Assembly: GCA_902702965.1 (NCBI GenBank)
Contig: CACRXP010000088.1
Span: 471,851-535,850, forward strand
Origin: Spirometra erinaceieuropaei
Lineage: Eukaryota > Platyhelminthes > Cestoda > Diphyllobothriidea > Diphyllobothriidae
Length of the DNA stretch: 64,000 nt
Reading direction: 5' to 3'
Shown one piece after another: positions 33,251 through 44,600 of the stretch. How positions within the stretch are numbered: the stretch's first letter is position 1; every line of letters starts with the position of its first letter. The position numbers and the translations under genes are program-made. The notes under the pieces are model-generated. The model was not told the origin of the DNA. It worked only from the letters and a program-made list of their open reading frames with translations, and did no database searches.

Positions 33251-33810
33251 CAATGTCCTCCGTAATTAGCTTTCTCGTCTAATGAAACAGGATTCTGAAA
33301 TCAACCTCGGACAGTCCTTTGGTGTTAATTTTAAATCTGGCAGACCGCTTGCTCATAGTAGTCAAAAAGGCGTGTAAAGTTAGAAGGCCGGTTTTTCGGA
33401 ATGGGACGATAACAGCGACCTCACTTTCTTTGTGCTCGCAAGTAACCAGGATCAGGATTTTTTGCCGATACAGCAGCTGGACGGAGTTAGTCTGTTGACG
33501 GCGGCGGCTGTACTTCATGGCCGCTTTATATTTATGAGTCACGGCCATATTTAGTGGACTGAGTGGAGTTCGCTCAGCCGGCGATCTCGAGAATACCTAT
33601 CAAAACCCGATGCAACATGCTATAGGCTGCTCGGTGCACATTTGAAACTTTCAATGATATGGATCCCCTCTCTACTTTCCATAAGTAAGCGTTGCAGTCC
33701 TACGCATTTTACGACGATTTTTTGACGATGATATGAACATCTGAGCCTCAGTATCTTAAGGTGAAATATACAATGCGCGATCGGACTATTAAAATGTTAA
33801 GCGCGATTGT

Positions 33811-34735
33811 GAAGTGCGTTTTTTTATTACGCCGGACTACGTAGTTAGGGTTGTAATATCAATTACCATGCGGAATAATCCCATAACATTTCGGAATAAT
33901 TGAGATGTTCGCTTTTGAGCGTATTTCTGTTTCATCTGTAAATAATGCACTTGGTAAAAAATACTACTTATGTAGTATGTGTTTTCCAATGGATTTTCGG
34001 TGGCTTTATGAATCCAAAAATATTTTATCGAAATCATGCGCAAAATATGCTTTATTTTACTCATTTACCAGTAAATCACGTTATCTTCACATCTTATATT
34101 CAAATATAGGGTATATTTCAGTTTTGAAAAAGTTTTTCAATTCCCGAATAAGTTTGAGACAGATCAGTCGTTGCGTTAATGCTTATTTTTTCTACGAGGT
34201 GTATACTTTCTGTGTAGGGAAACTCACGTATTCTTTATGCCTTTAATGATATGCCACGCAGAGTTCATAATATTTTGCAATGGATGCGGACTATGTTGTA
34301 CATTAATTAACTGACAGGCACGGTGCTACATGAATGGTCATTGCACGATCTTAAAAATCATATAATTAGAAGCTTTTTTTAGAGTTCGAACACACCGTTT
34401 CTCTGAGTATAATATGTAAAGACAATGTGATTTTCTGCCAAATAAGTAGAAGCAAGCATATCTTTGTGCATGTCTTCTATAAAATATATTTATATTTATA
34501 GGGCTATCAAAAATCAAATTGAGAATTCACGTGACACAAGTAGCTTTTTTTTACCGAAAGTGATTTTTATGGGAGGTGAAAAAAAGCATACCCAAAAGCA
34601 AACATTATGGCGAGTCCGGAATATTATGGAATTATGCTGCATGGCAATAAACAATACAACCACACCTACGTAATTCTTCCTAATCGAAAACCCATTTGAG
34701 AATTCTGGCCGACATTTCATGGGATCGGTCACATA
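33811..34735. repeat. Snapback element FB-A, divergent copy
   Basis: The left arm starts near TAGTTAGGGTTGTAATATC and the right arm ends CATTTCATGGGATCGGTCAC. Arms are recognisable but worn. The right terminus with GATCGGTCAC matches the subfamily at 60.2-61.2 kb. Confidence 0.65.
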
Positions 34736-36682
34736 GGGTGGGTATGTCATTCACATGAACGCCGATTGCCGAGTTCTCATTTTCGGATCTTTACTGATGA
34801 GTGACATAGTAGCCCGTGCTGTGAGCACAATATTTATGATCCAGCCTTTAAAATTTATCCCCAAAGATGGGGAAGAGCAACGCGATGACGTTTTCAAAAT
34901 ATACGAGCACTTTAACTGTAAAAGCCCTAAAATTGAGCATTTCCTTGTTTTTTTACGCGCTGTAAAATGACGCCAGGCACTGGATGATGTCGCATGTCCT
35001 TGAACGAAACGAAATTTCTCACGTTAAATGCGCAGCTCAGCAACCTGAAGAGCGGTATGCGTCGCCCTGAAGTTTGACCTCCTCAGTAGTTTTTGACTTT
35101 TTTGCTAAAACATTTCAGGTTTTCGACGCAGTAACGAAAATTACGAAGGATGCTCTCATATGACGACTTCCATCAAAATGCATCTTAGCAATTCTAGTTG
35201 TCGCCTCCTGCTTCCGTTGGAATAACATCAGGCAGCGTATCTTAGGGAACATAATTCACCTGCCAGCAAAAATCACATTAGTTAGGAGTTGAGTTCTCAA
35301 CCAGTGTTGATATGTGACGTTTTTTAAAGCCAAAAAATCTGTTATAGGAAACTTGTACTAGAATATCTTTGGCTGCACTTTTTTGAGAATTATCCTACCT
35401 TCGAAATATCCGTCCGAAAAATTCTGCCTTTCTGTCTTAAAAAAGTCTTCCGAAGTCTGGGTACGTTTGGACCGTTGAGCCTGCCGTTAGTGTTTCCAAG
35501 CTAGGAACTCTACACTTCCAATTCAGCGATGATCATTCATTGCTTTAAGAAGGTATCATGCATAATTCATAGAATTATGAAATGAACGCGGACCAAGTTG
35601 GATACTTCTTGGGGACACTAATGCAAGAAGCGATGGGGTACTAGTTAGTCAGACATTTAATGGTCGCAAAAAGCTACCCTTTCTTCGGGAACAAAATGAA
35701 AGAGAGTTCATTAACTACAAAATGATCGCAATTAGGGATATTTCTTGCGCACAAGACATATTTTAGTATATAAGTCATCGAAAATCAGTGGCAACTAGTA
35801 AATTACTTGAGCAGTCGTTCTCAGCGAGTTCGATTTTTGCAGGCGCCAGGGATTCTGCTGTATTACAGTTCATTTTAGAAGCCCACCTAAGTACTCCCTC
35901 TAACCGAAGGCACATTTGAGACTTTTGAATAATGTTTCATGACATACGCCACCAATTGCAGTCTTTAAACATTCAGATATTTCAGCCCGTGCCAAGGATC
36001 AAAAACACCCATTATAACAAATATCTCGTGTGATTTGCCTGACGAGGATAGCGCAGTGACTGAGCGATTTAAATATTACAGAAAACAGGAAAAATTACCT
36101 CGAAGGGACCTTCAGACTACGCTTCATCTAGCATTCATTCAAAATTGTTCCTGCATGTTCCTGCCTTGTTCCTGCATCAGCGCAAATATTAATCAACTAT
36201 GAGCAAGCATTTGGCTAATGCTACTTCTATCGATTTTTCATTCGCATGTAAAGACATGTGGAATAAGAGAATATAGACTCCTGAAGCAAATCTCGGAGCA
36301 TTAAGATTATGAAGGTTAGTGTTAGGATAAAGGTGAATGATAGCACAAGAAAAAAGGTATATGCCTAGAATTTAGAACAAGCCCGCCTGCCGTATGGGTG
36401 GACGATATTCCCTGTCCGACTTAAGGTCAGTTATATTTCTCAGAAAAAATGCATGCAAACGTCATTTTTTATGTCCCATCGTTAGGGAATCGTATTTTCA
36501 TTAAATTCATTCAATTTTAGGAATTCGGAATTATATACAGACAGGTTAAGGCTACTCCCTCTCATCGCAAATGCCCCAACCACAAGGCTGCTTCATCCTG
36601 ATAAAGATTCGACGATCGGCGGTCATTGGACACACGCGAGTTTAGACACTGCCGTAGCAGTCTAAGCTTCAGGGTAAGGTGA
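34736..36682. other. No gene; worn FB-A remnant at about 35.56-35.95 kb
   Basis: Between about 35560 and 35950, phrases such as ATCATGCATAATTCATAGAA and GATTTTTGCAGGCGCCAGG recall FB-A arms, and GAAGCCCACCTAAG recalls its end. The rest shows nothing recognisable. Confidence 0.35.
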
Positions 36683-36990
36683 TACCATACTAACAGCACA
36701 GGTACTAGCCAAAAGCCCATACAAGCGTGTTTCGCCGATATTCTGCCGCTGCGTGGCGCAGCTGCGAGGGGTTCGGCTCGTCAGTGGGTCCGCCAGCATT
36801 CCCCGTGTGTTTTCTGGTAGATACTCCAATTTAGAAATTGTCGCTTTCTAATTTCCTCAGAAATTATCTACGAAGTTGGAGTAGATCGGTTTATTCAAGG
36901 TCTGTAGACTCATAAAATTCTCGTTATGAGCCTTTAGGCCTTGAATAAACTAATGTACTCCAACTTCTTAGATAATTTCTGAGGAAATTA
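36683..36990. repeat. Snapback family FB-B, left arm with hairpin centre
   Basis: The left arm (GGTACTAGCCAAAAGCCCAT, TTTCGCCGATATTCTGCCGC, GAGGGGTTCGGCTCGTCAG) is followed by a near-perfect hairpin: 67-nt arms at 36849-36915 and 36924-36990 around an 8-nt loop. Only a handful of mismatches are seen. The outer right arm is missing. Confidence 0.75.
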
Positions 36991-36999
36991 AGAAGCGGC

Positions 37000-38470
37000 A
37001 GTCTGAGCTTCGTTTGGTGCGAGACACACTTCCTGGCAGTTCGAACGTTGCGAACGACAACGATCACCACGGACGTCCCCACAGACTGGGCGCAGCGCCA
37101 ACGACTTGCGCAGCGCTGTCCTCACTCCCTCTTGTCCCACCAACCAAGCTCCGATGGCAAGACAATGTCGAGGCGATCGAGGGTGAGCTCGGATGCAATG
37201 GTCTATCTGCGCGTGCCACACACAAACCGGCCTCACTGCCTGTGCCAAACTTTAATGGGGCTATTCGGATTCCACATCGGCGGGGGGGGGTGCCCTAAGA
37301 CCGCCCATGGGGTAATTCAGCTCACACTGCAATCACATCTTCTCTAACACCCGATTTAACGCCACCGGCGCGCCGTGTTATTTCGACTAGATTAAACTTG
37401 CTGCAGTGAGCTGTATACCGAATCTGCGTGAGGAAGTGTATTTGGACGTCGATATCACTCTCTCCCAAATCCCAGTGTTCTGTTCTAGCCTGTTACCCAG
37501 ATCACTTCTACTGCGTTTCTATCTAAGTATCTGCCGATACTGCTAACTGCTTTAAGTAACGATCCCATTCCACCCGGTAGACCGGTTACGCGTTTCCACC
37601 CCGGAACGTTTGAGTATTTTCTCCTTGATGTTAAAGTGCTTGTTGTACAAACGGTAGATGAGTTTGTTTGTTCACTGAAAAGTCTTGCTTCAGACGGTTC
37701 TTTTGACTAAAACGACAAATAACCTCCCAGACAACCTCCCATCTGACCTCAATTGCAATTAACAACGCAGGATTGTCCCGGTGAACATTCTGTTTATTCA
37801 AAACCGACTTATTGCCTGACTGTTTAGGACAACATTTTTCGGTGCCTAACTCACGTCTGGACTCGCCCATATCCACTTCAAAGGACTGGAGTCAGAGGTG
37901 AATTAATTTACCTCTCTACCAAGTTAATTAACTCGCGATAAACCAATTACTGAAACTACTGGTTACCCGGTTTGCCTGTCAAAAGGCCGCTCGAGAGGAG
38001 GTAGATATGCGGCCGAAATGCAAAATTAAGAAAAGCTCGAATAGCGGAGGATACGCGGTCCCGTAGAAGCCAAGTTCAGTGGGCAGGGGTCGTGGGGTCA
38101 GGAGAACCAATCAACGCGCTCCACTCGACTGACAGGCCCACGCTGTAGCGTGCGTGATGTGCACACGTGCTGCTAACGTGCACGAGATCACCCCCCCCCC
38201 GCGCGCTTGCACACGTGTCCGCCCTCTGCAAGTGCGAGCGAGCGAGCGTTCGCCTGTCTACCTACCGATCACTGCTCAGGGGAAAATTTCTCGTCGACGC
38301 AGCCTACTTGTCATTTCAATGAAATAGTCCAGCATCGCCAGAACCCAACCGCCTGTCAGCAAATGTGTCGTTCGGCCTTCCGCGGCCAACTGATTCCCCT
38401 TTCGCCTCTACCTGTCAAGGGAGCACACGAGCTGTGATAAAAAAAGTAATGGCCCTGCAAGCAACTCGGG
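37000..38470. other. No gene recognised; upstream region of the TRIM9-like gene
   Basis: Frames on both strands at 37.0-37.35 kb show no domain. GC content rises towards 38.2 kb with a run of C and alternating GCGCGC. The promoter and 5' exons of the TRIM9-like gene may lie here or further left, but no TATA box or start site can be pointed to. Confidence 0.35.
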
Positions 38471-38495
38471 ACTCACTAACTTCCCTTCCCTCCAG
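38471..38495 (+). promoter_or_regulatory. Probable 3' splice site before the first coding exon
   Basis: ACTCACTAAC (a branch-point-like CTAAC) is followed by TTCCCTTCCCTCCAG. This is a textbook acceptor 94 nt before the proposed start codon and suggests a spliced 5' leader. Confidence 0.5.
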
Positions 38496-38589
38496 TCCCT
38501 GTGCCACGGCGAAGTCGGATATCCATTCCACCGGTTCGAGGGCCTCTGCAGGCGTCTCGGGTGGCAAACCGAGGGCGAACCTGGCCAAA

Positions 38590-39768
38590 ATGGATCCAGA
38601 ACTGCGCTGTCCCTCCTGTTCACGTTACTTTCTCAGCCCTATCCTGTTGCCCTGTGGACACTCTCTGTGCACTTCCTGCGCCATGACCACTCTTGTCACT
38701 CTGTCCGATGCCAACGTTACTACGGCCATACAGGCCACGATTTCGGCCAACGAGGCTGCTCTGGCCCAACACAAGGGCGGCCAGTCTCTGTCCACACGAC
38801 CTACCACCACCACCACCTACGAGGTGATCGTGCATCGTGAGGAGCCACCGGACAATCTTATCTCCACATCGATTGGCCTGGAGGGGGGCAGCAGTTCCAC
38901 AATGAGTGGCACAAACTCAAGCCATGGAACAGATTCAGATCAGCAGAGCGTCCTCAGCGAGACTGATTCAGGTGTGGTGATGAGTAGCAGACCGGCGACT
39001 TATGCGGGTCGACTGCCGACTATCATCTGCCCCAGTGCGATTGGATTTACTCAGGTAACTCCACCGGCACCCATTCCAGCCTACATTATGAGCAGCATAA
39101 CCCACGGCCTTCCCTGTCCCCTCTGCCATCGGATTGTTGCCCTGTTGGATGAGAAGGGAGTTACCCAGTTACCCCGCAATACAGCCCTCGAACGAGTTCT
39201 GGCCAAGCTAGTGGGCGAGGAGGCTTCAAAAGTCAGCGCTCGAGGTGGTGCCAGTGGCGGCAGTGGTGTCGGTGTCCCTGACGCCGCCGCCACCGCCGCC
39301 GTTCGACTCGAGGTGCCAATCTGTCAACTCTGTGATGAACCTGATCCCCTCAACCTCGACCCGCTGTCCATAGGGGGTGCACGGTCTGTGCGGCTGGGTG
39401 ATTTGGCTGCCAACGCCGCACAAGGCACGCCGGCCATAATCTGGTGTGAGCAGTGCGGCATCTTCTACTGTGAGGAATGTCGCGACAGATGTCACCCCCA
39501 GAAGGGACCCCTCCTGAAACACACCCTGCACTCAGCTCTGCGAGGCGCTGAGATTGTGCGCCAGAAACGCCAGAACAAACTCCCTGCCTGCCCTGCGCAT
39601 CCGCATGAAGCGGCTTCGCAGTTCTGTCTGGCTTGCCGAGTCGCGGTCTGCAGCGACTGCATCATAAACGATCCCAGCCAGCTCACATGCGTTCGTAGCC
39701 CCAACAAATACGGACAACATGTTAAACAGGAGCTGCAACCCCTGCAGACATTCTGCAAGACTAAGAAG
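38590..39768 (+). CDS. TRIM9: TRIM9/TRIM67-like E3 ubiquitin ligase, first coding exon (N-terminal 393 residues)
   Basis: TRIM9-class proteins are RING ubiquitin ligases of neurons, acting at the plasma membrane and synapse with netrin receptors and the vesicle-fusion machinery. The start at M (context AAAATGG) gives MDPELRCPSC, matching the family's MEEELKCPVC-type N terminus; an in-frame upstream Met at 38365 would add 75 residues but lies before a probable acceptor. The RING is split, as in this family: C7, C10, C22, H24, C27, C30, then C176 and C179 after a long Ser/Thr-rich insert containing SETDSG. B-box 1: C245, C248, C286, C289, C294, C297, H302, H311. B-box 2: C334, H337, C346, C349, C354, C357, H377, with its first late His not obvious (C367 nearby). 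The exon ends after codon 393 at AAG followed by GTGAGA, phase 0. Coiled coil, COS, FN3 and SPRY domains must be in later exons, none recognised here. Class is certain; TRIM9 versus TRIM67 is not. Confidence 0.9.
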
Positions 39769-41139
39769 GTGAGACTACTTGTTCTATGCAACATACGCGG
39801 TTATGTTAACAGGATTCATGTGTCTAGAAAGTCCAACCCGATCAAAATAATCAAGCCACACAATATCCTCGATGTTGAGACAGTCTTAAGGAACCACCAG
39901 TAAATAATCTGTAGGTTTTTCCACCTTGAAGACCTGAGCCGCGGACAGCTGAATTGGTGCACTCCCTCCCCCCTCCACTCTCCGGACAGACTATTTTGCG
40001 GAATGCGCTCGAACGCAAACAGCATAGGGGGAGGGGGGAGTGTGACGCCAGTGTCTGGCTGCCCCCTGCGTTCAGCACACATCATTTATTGTGTCTTGGC
40101 CCATTTGCTCGTGATCATAAGGCCAGGACGTCGGGCTAGAAGTGGCGCGGTACAAAGTCCAAGTCCCGTGAACGAACCAGATTTCCCGATCGATCATTGC
40201 CAAGCCGGGGGGAAGGGGACTATCAATAGATTAGTGTTCACCGCGCGTCGTGATGTAGCATCGGGTAATGTCTTGTCTGTTCCTGACTTGGTGTCGAGTT
40301 AAACAAACAAGTCTTGTTGTTTGTCCATTTCACGACTTAGCGAGAACAGCCGTGAACACACGTACACTAAAACGAAATTCATCCCCCCTCCCCTGAAAAA
40401 CAGCCGTGCACGCTGAAAGTGTCGAACGTCTCAAAATAAGGGCGCGCGAGCGCGCGCTCTGTCTAAGCCCGCAACTAACTCCGTGTGTGGTAGGAATCAC
40501 TTCAAGGCCGAACATGAGTCGAGGGCCAATACCACCCCTTTACTTACCTGGGCTCTCGTAGCCAGCAGAGAACCCATCAGAAAAGACCTTGAAGAACACC
40601 ACCACCACCGCCCCCACAGCCATTGCGGGATGCTGGTCGCTTGAGCCTGTGTCCGCAAACTGGGCCGCACCTGCCGGCAGTGAGATTAAACTGTATCGTG
40701 GTAGCGATGACAGCGTTGGCTTCTGTCAAATCAGAATTATTGTGTGATAGTCCCAAGGTTTCGTTCGGTCTGTCGTGGCTAGCCTGCTGCGTGCGGGCAG
40801 TTTGTTAGGACAATCAGCCATCCCCGCCGCATTGCCGTGCTGTGCACAAGTGTTTCTGAGTTAAGTTGACTTGCGTTATGGACTGTGTAGGTGCAGGGGC
40901 AGCTGCAGCATGACATTTGATAAAAGGCATAATATGCCCATGAAAGTCCAGCTGACCTCTGTTTGTGGTGCCCCCTGTTCAGGATAGCTTCCGGTCAGTC
41001 TAACTAGTACGGAGGCGTCCGCTTCTGAATGCTTTGATGGTACGCGTCCCCTGTCAGCTGGTCGCGCGGAGATACTGGGCTACCCGAGCACACTCTTTTC
41101 GTCGTCTCAGGTATGTTGGGTTATTCAAAGAATGCTGGC
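39769..41139 (+). other. Start of TRIM9-like intron; no further exon recognised
   Basis: The donor GTGAGA begins at 39769; the frame stays open by chance to a TAA at 39901. The region is GC-rich, with a GCGCGCGAGCGCGCGC stretch near 40.44 kb. One possible minus-strand exon lies at 40548-40623 (separate entry). Confidence 0.5.
40548..40623 (-). CDS. Possible minus-strand first exon with hydrophobic N terminus
   Basis: On the minus strand ATG at 40623 opens MAVGAVVVVFFKVFSDGFSA, then GYESP, ending at CCAG followed by GTAAGTAAA, an ideal donor (76 nt, phase 1). The start resembles a signal peptide or membrane anchor. No second exon that continues well was found: the nearest acceptor gives only four more residues. 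It may be chance or the start of a gene antisense to, and inside, the TRIM9-like intron. Confidence 0.2.
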
Positions 41140-41415
41140 GTAATTCATTTGACCCAGTTGTGAAAGGGACCCGCCTCGGTGAGATTCGAACGCACCGCAG
41201 CAGGCGAAAGGCTTAAGTGCAGTCAACGCTCTAACCACCTGTGGCACCAACGGGAGCCGTGAGTTTACTCATAATTTACGTCAAATTACCTGACCAACCG
41301 CCTGCAAAGTATGGGATCCAACAATTGCCTTACGGTGGGCTAACTATTCAAGCAGGATTTCCTAAACAATCAGCCAGATGACTACTAGAGGACTTATCCA
41401 AGCCTGCCAAAAAAA
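41140..41415 (-). repeat. SINE1 copy, minus orientation
   Basis: The plus strand shows TTTGACCCAGTTGTGAAAGG, GTGAGATTCGAACGC (inverted B box), CAACGCTCTAACCACCTG (inverted A box) and AAGCAGGATTTCCTAAAC. It abuts a plus-oriented SINE1, giving a second head-to-head pair like that at 4.05-4.44 kb. Confidence 0.7.
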
Positions 41416-41424
41416 AACAGTAAT

Positions 41425-42290
41425 TTAGTGGGTCTGATAGTCATCTAGTAGATTCTAGATTTGTCCAGCTTGGACAGTCAGCTTACCGTAGCAGAATTGG
41501 TGGATCCCGTACGCTGCAGTAGGCTTCTGCGGTAACTCGACCCAAATGTGACTAGACTTGCGTCCTCTGGTGGCGCCTGGTAGCCCAGGTGGTAAGATCG
41601 CAGTTGGCAGCCAGACATTATACGTTGGTACTGTCGACGTACGTGTTTGTTGTCAGTAGGTGTGCTTACCTTGTCTGGGGGACTTGTTATCAGTAGGTCT
41701 GCTCTTACTGAGTTAAGTAGGTCGCCGTTTCGGTCAGGCTGCTGAGTTTAGTTAGGGTTAGGGTTAGGCGTAGGTTAACTTTTAGGATTAGGGTCTGCGT
41801 TTTAGGGTCAGGTTTCAGTGTTAGGCTTTAGGTTAGGGTTAGTGCTAAGGTTAGGGTTAGGTCTACGGTGAGGGTGGGGGTCAAGGTTAGGGTTATGGCT
41901 AGGTTTTGGGTTAGCGGTGAGTTTTGGGATTTTGTTTAGGTTTCCATTTTGAGGCTTAGGTTTAGGCTTTATGGTTGTGATCAGGGTTGGATTTTAGCGT
42001 TAAGCGTAGGGTTTATATTTCTACCATTATCCCACCTACTTAAAACTTCCCATCACTTTCCCTGGCAACTTTAATTTACCCAGAAACTCCAGCATTCCTC
42101 TACCAGCCCTTCCATTTATCCCACCCATATAAGTCCCTTTCCCATCATTCTCACCTGGCTGTCCGCCTCCCCATTCCTGGCTACCAACTGCGATCTAACC
42201 GCCCAGGTGGCTAGAGCATTGACTGTACTCAAACCTTGTCATTGTTGTCTTGGGTTAGAGTCTCACAGAGACCGCCGAGCCGATTAGCTT
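41425..42290 (+). repeat. SINE1 copy split by a telomere-like element
   Basis: The first part (to 41590) runs from GTCTGATAGTCATCTAG to the start of the A box (GTAGCCCAGGT). The second part (42201-42290) resumes with GCCCAGGTGGCTAGAGC and ends after the B-box region. The 610-bp element between them is flanked by GCCCAGGT on both sides. Confidence 0.75.
41591..42200. mobile_element. Telomere-repeat-bearing element, copy T1
   Basis: The left end GGTAAGATCGCAGTTGGCAG and the inverted complement of the right end, GGTTAGATCGCAGTTGGTAG, match except for two bases; the match continues to about 24 nt. The target GCCCAGGT is duplicated at 41583-41590 and 42201-42208 (8 bp; up to 10 bp can be counted because GG is shared). 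About 41750-42010 is degenerate TTAGGG-type repeat, for example TTAGGGTTAGGG. There is no transposase, so it is a non-autonomous DNA element. The 8-bp duplication fits the hAT superfamily, though the termini are not typical for it. Confidence 0.8.
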
Positions 42291-42612
42291 ATTAAAACGA
42301 TTTTAGTAAACATACCTAACTTGACTATTGATTGAATTGGGAAGGCCAAGGGAGAGCAGGCGGAGCTTGAAGCACGCTTAAGGAAGCGGGCGTGGATCGA
42401 TCTTTGATGTAACTGAAGGTGGCGTGTACACACCCCTCGCGAAACAGCCACTCTCTGGGCTAAGAGGGTAGAGAGGGCGCAATCACAACGGAAAGGCCAT
42501 GGCGTGAACCTGGTGTTCGATCGCAGTACATAGCCACCATAATGAAACTGACGGAGCTCCACTACGTCCAAACCATGCCATTAGCAAGCTTACTTAGCCA
42601 CTCGCGGGATTA

Positions 42613-43603
42613 CAGTAAGTGGGAAAACTCATGAAATGCCAACCGGAATTCCGAAATGCGCTGGCGTTTCAAAAATATTAATTAAGTAGTGTTGTAAAAC
42701 TGATCATTGTAAATCATATTTCCATAATAACTCAGTTACCTCAGGATGCCGCTTTGGTAAGAACTTCTTTCCGGCTGCACGCGAAAACTATACTCTTTAA
42801 AAAAATGACAACTTAACTAGCATGCATTTTTCTCATTGATTTTCGATGTCTTTAAAGATTCAATAATATTTCACAGAAAACATGCATAAAAATATTCAGG
42901 CTTTTGCGCATTCGGTAGAAAATCACGTCTTCTTCCAATTTTATCCTCAGAGAAAGGGTATATACTTCGGGTTTAAAAACATTTTCAATTCCCGAATAAT
43001 TTTAAACCCGACCTGCCGTCACACTTGCATTCAAGGTTTCCAGACTACAGGCCGTATATTTTTCGCGTACGGAAAACCATACATTTCTCTACGGTACTTA
43101 GAGGACACTACATGGGGTTCATAAAATTTCGCAGCGGATTTGAGCCATATTGTTAAATTTACAATATGGTAAATGCAACGACATGACGGTTTATGAACGG
43201 CCATTTCACGATATTGAAAAATCTGACCATAAGAAGCGTTTTGAAAACGGAATTGTACCCTTCCTCTGAGTATAAAATTGGAAGAAGACGTGATTTTCTA
43301 CCGAATGAGCATAAGCATGAATATTTTTATGCATGTTTTCTATGAAATATTATTGAATTCTTAAGGGCATCGAAAATCAATGAGAAAATTACATGCTATT
43401 TAAGTTGTCATTTTTTACAGAGTATAGTTTTTGCGTGCAGTCAGAAAGAAGTTCTTTATAAAGCCGGCATCCTGAGGTAAATGAATAATCATGGAATTAC
43501 GATTCACAATGATTAGTTTTACAACACTACTTAACTAATCTCTTTGAAACAGAAACGTATTTCGGAATTTCGGTTGATATTTCATGAGTTGGCCCGCCTA
43601 CTG
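42613..43603. repeat. Snapback element FB-A with TA target duplication
   Basis: TA at 42611-42612 and 43604-43605 brackets CAGTAAGTGGGAAAACTCAT at the left and GTTGGCCCGCCTACTG at the right. Arms are complementary throughout. This copy best defines the element's ends. Confidence 0.9.
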
Positions 43604-44289
43604 TAAGATAATAAAGTGGGAGCAAACAGGGTTCAAAGCACGCACAGGGAAGGGTGTGTGGACTGATATATGATGTAACCGAGGGTGGCGTATAAGCGCT
43701 CCCTCTCGAGCGATAGTCAGTCGCTGGATTAAAGTAGTACAGAAGGCGTAAACACGTAATGTACGTAAAGTCAGCGTAATCATGGTTCCTAAAATTGTTT
43801 TAGGAAGCTAAATCAAGTGGGGCTGCAGGACAAAACGTCGGCCCGCCCGAGTTTTTACAGTTTGTTCCAACAACTTACTCAAATCTGCCGAAGACACCTA
43901 TTAATGCTATCATAATCCCGCTTGTTTGCCTGTTTAATTGCCATAATGTTCGAAGATTTTTATTGCACTGGTTTTCCTTCAGGGACATTCTGTGCTGGCC
44001 TTTTAATGCTGCCTCCTTAAGATCACTCATCACCAGTCTGCTGATGGTCTGTAACCTCCCACATTGTGGCCATCCCGTCTGCTTGATGATTACTTTTCAT
44101 TAGCGGTCTTCGGCAAATATTAAAGCACTACCAAATTTCTTGTAACCAGAGTGGACAAGTCCGACTCAAGCTGTAACCAGGCAAAGAGAGGCAAATGCTA
44201 CGACATTTCAGCTGTTGGATTTCCCTCCAAAGGAGGGTGTCTCGATTGCCGAACCGCTGTGACACTGGCATGATTCGGTCAAAGCCACG

Positions 44290-44600
44290 TTGGTGATTTT
44301 CAGGGATACCACACTAATAGCACTGGTACTAGTTAAAAGCCCATACACGAGTGTTTCGCCGATATTACGTCACTGCATGGCACAGCTGTGAGGGGTTCTG
44401 CTGGTCAGTGGGTCCCCCAACATTCCCCGTTTGTTTTCTGGTAGATACTCACTAAAACATACTACTAACTGAGTGTTGGCAATCGATGAATATTACGCGG
44501 TTACCGCGCTGTCTCTGATGGACTTCGGTCCATCAAATTTCGGTCTACGCTTATAGACCCTAGAATATACTGATCAACTCGATGTTCGCAGTTAATTTCT
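44290..44600. repeat. Snapback family FB-B, left arm and centre
   Basis: It holds GGTACTAGTTAAAAGCCCAT, TTTCGCCGATATTACGTCAC, GAGGGGTTCTGCTGGTCAG and TTTTCTGGTAGATACTC, followed by the centre type seen at 32.7 kb (TCTACGCTTATAGACCCTAG). The right arm is lost. From 43604 to 44289 nothing else is recognised. Confidence 0.6.

Noticed and set aside
41750..42010. True internal telomere from a chromosome fusion
   Set aside because: The tract is degenerate, in one orientation, and lies between inverted ends with an 8-bp target duplication, so transposition explains it better.
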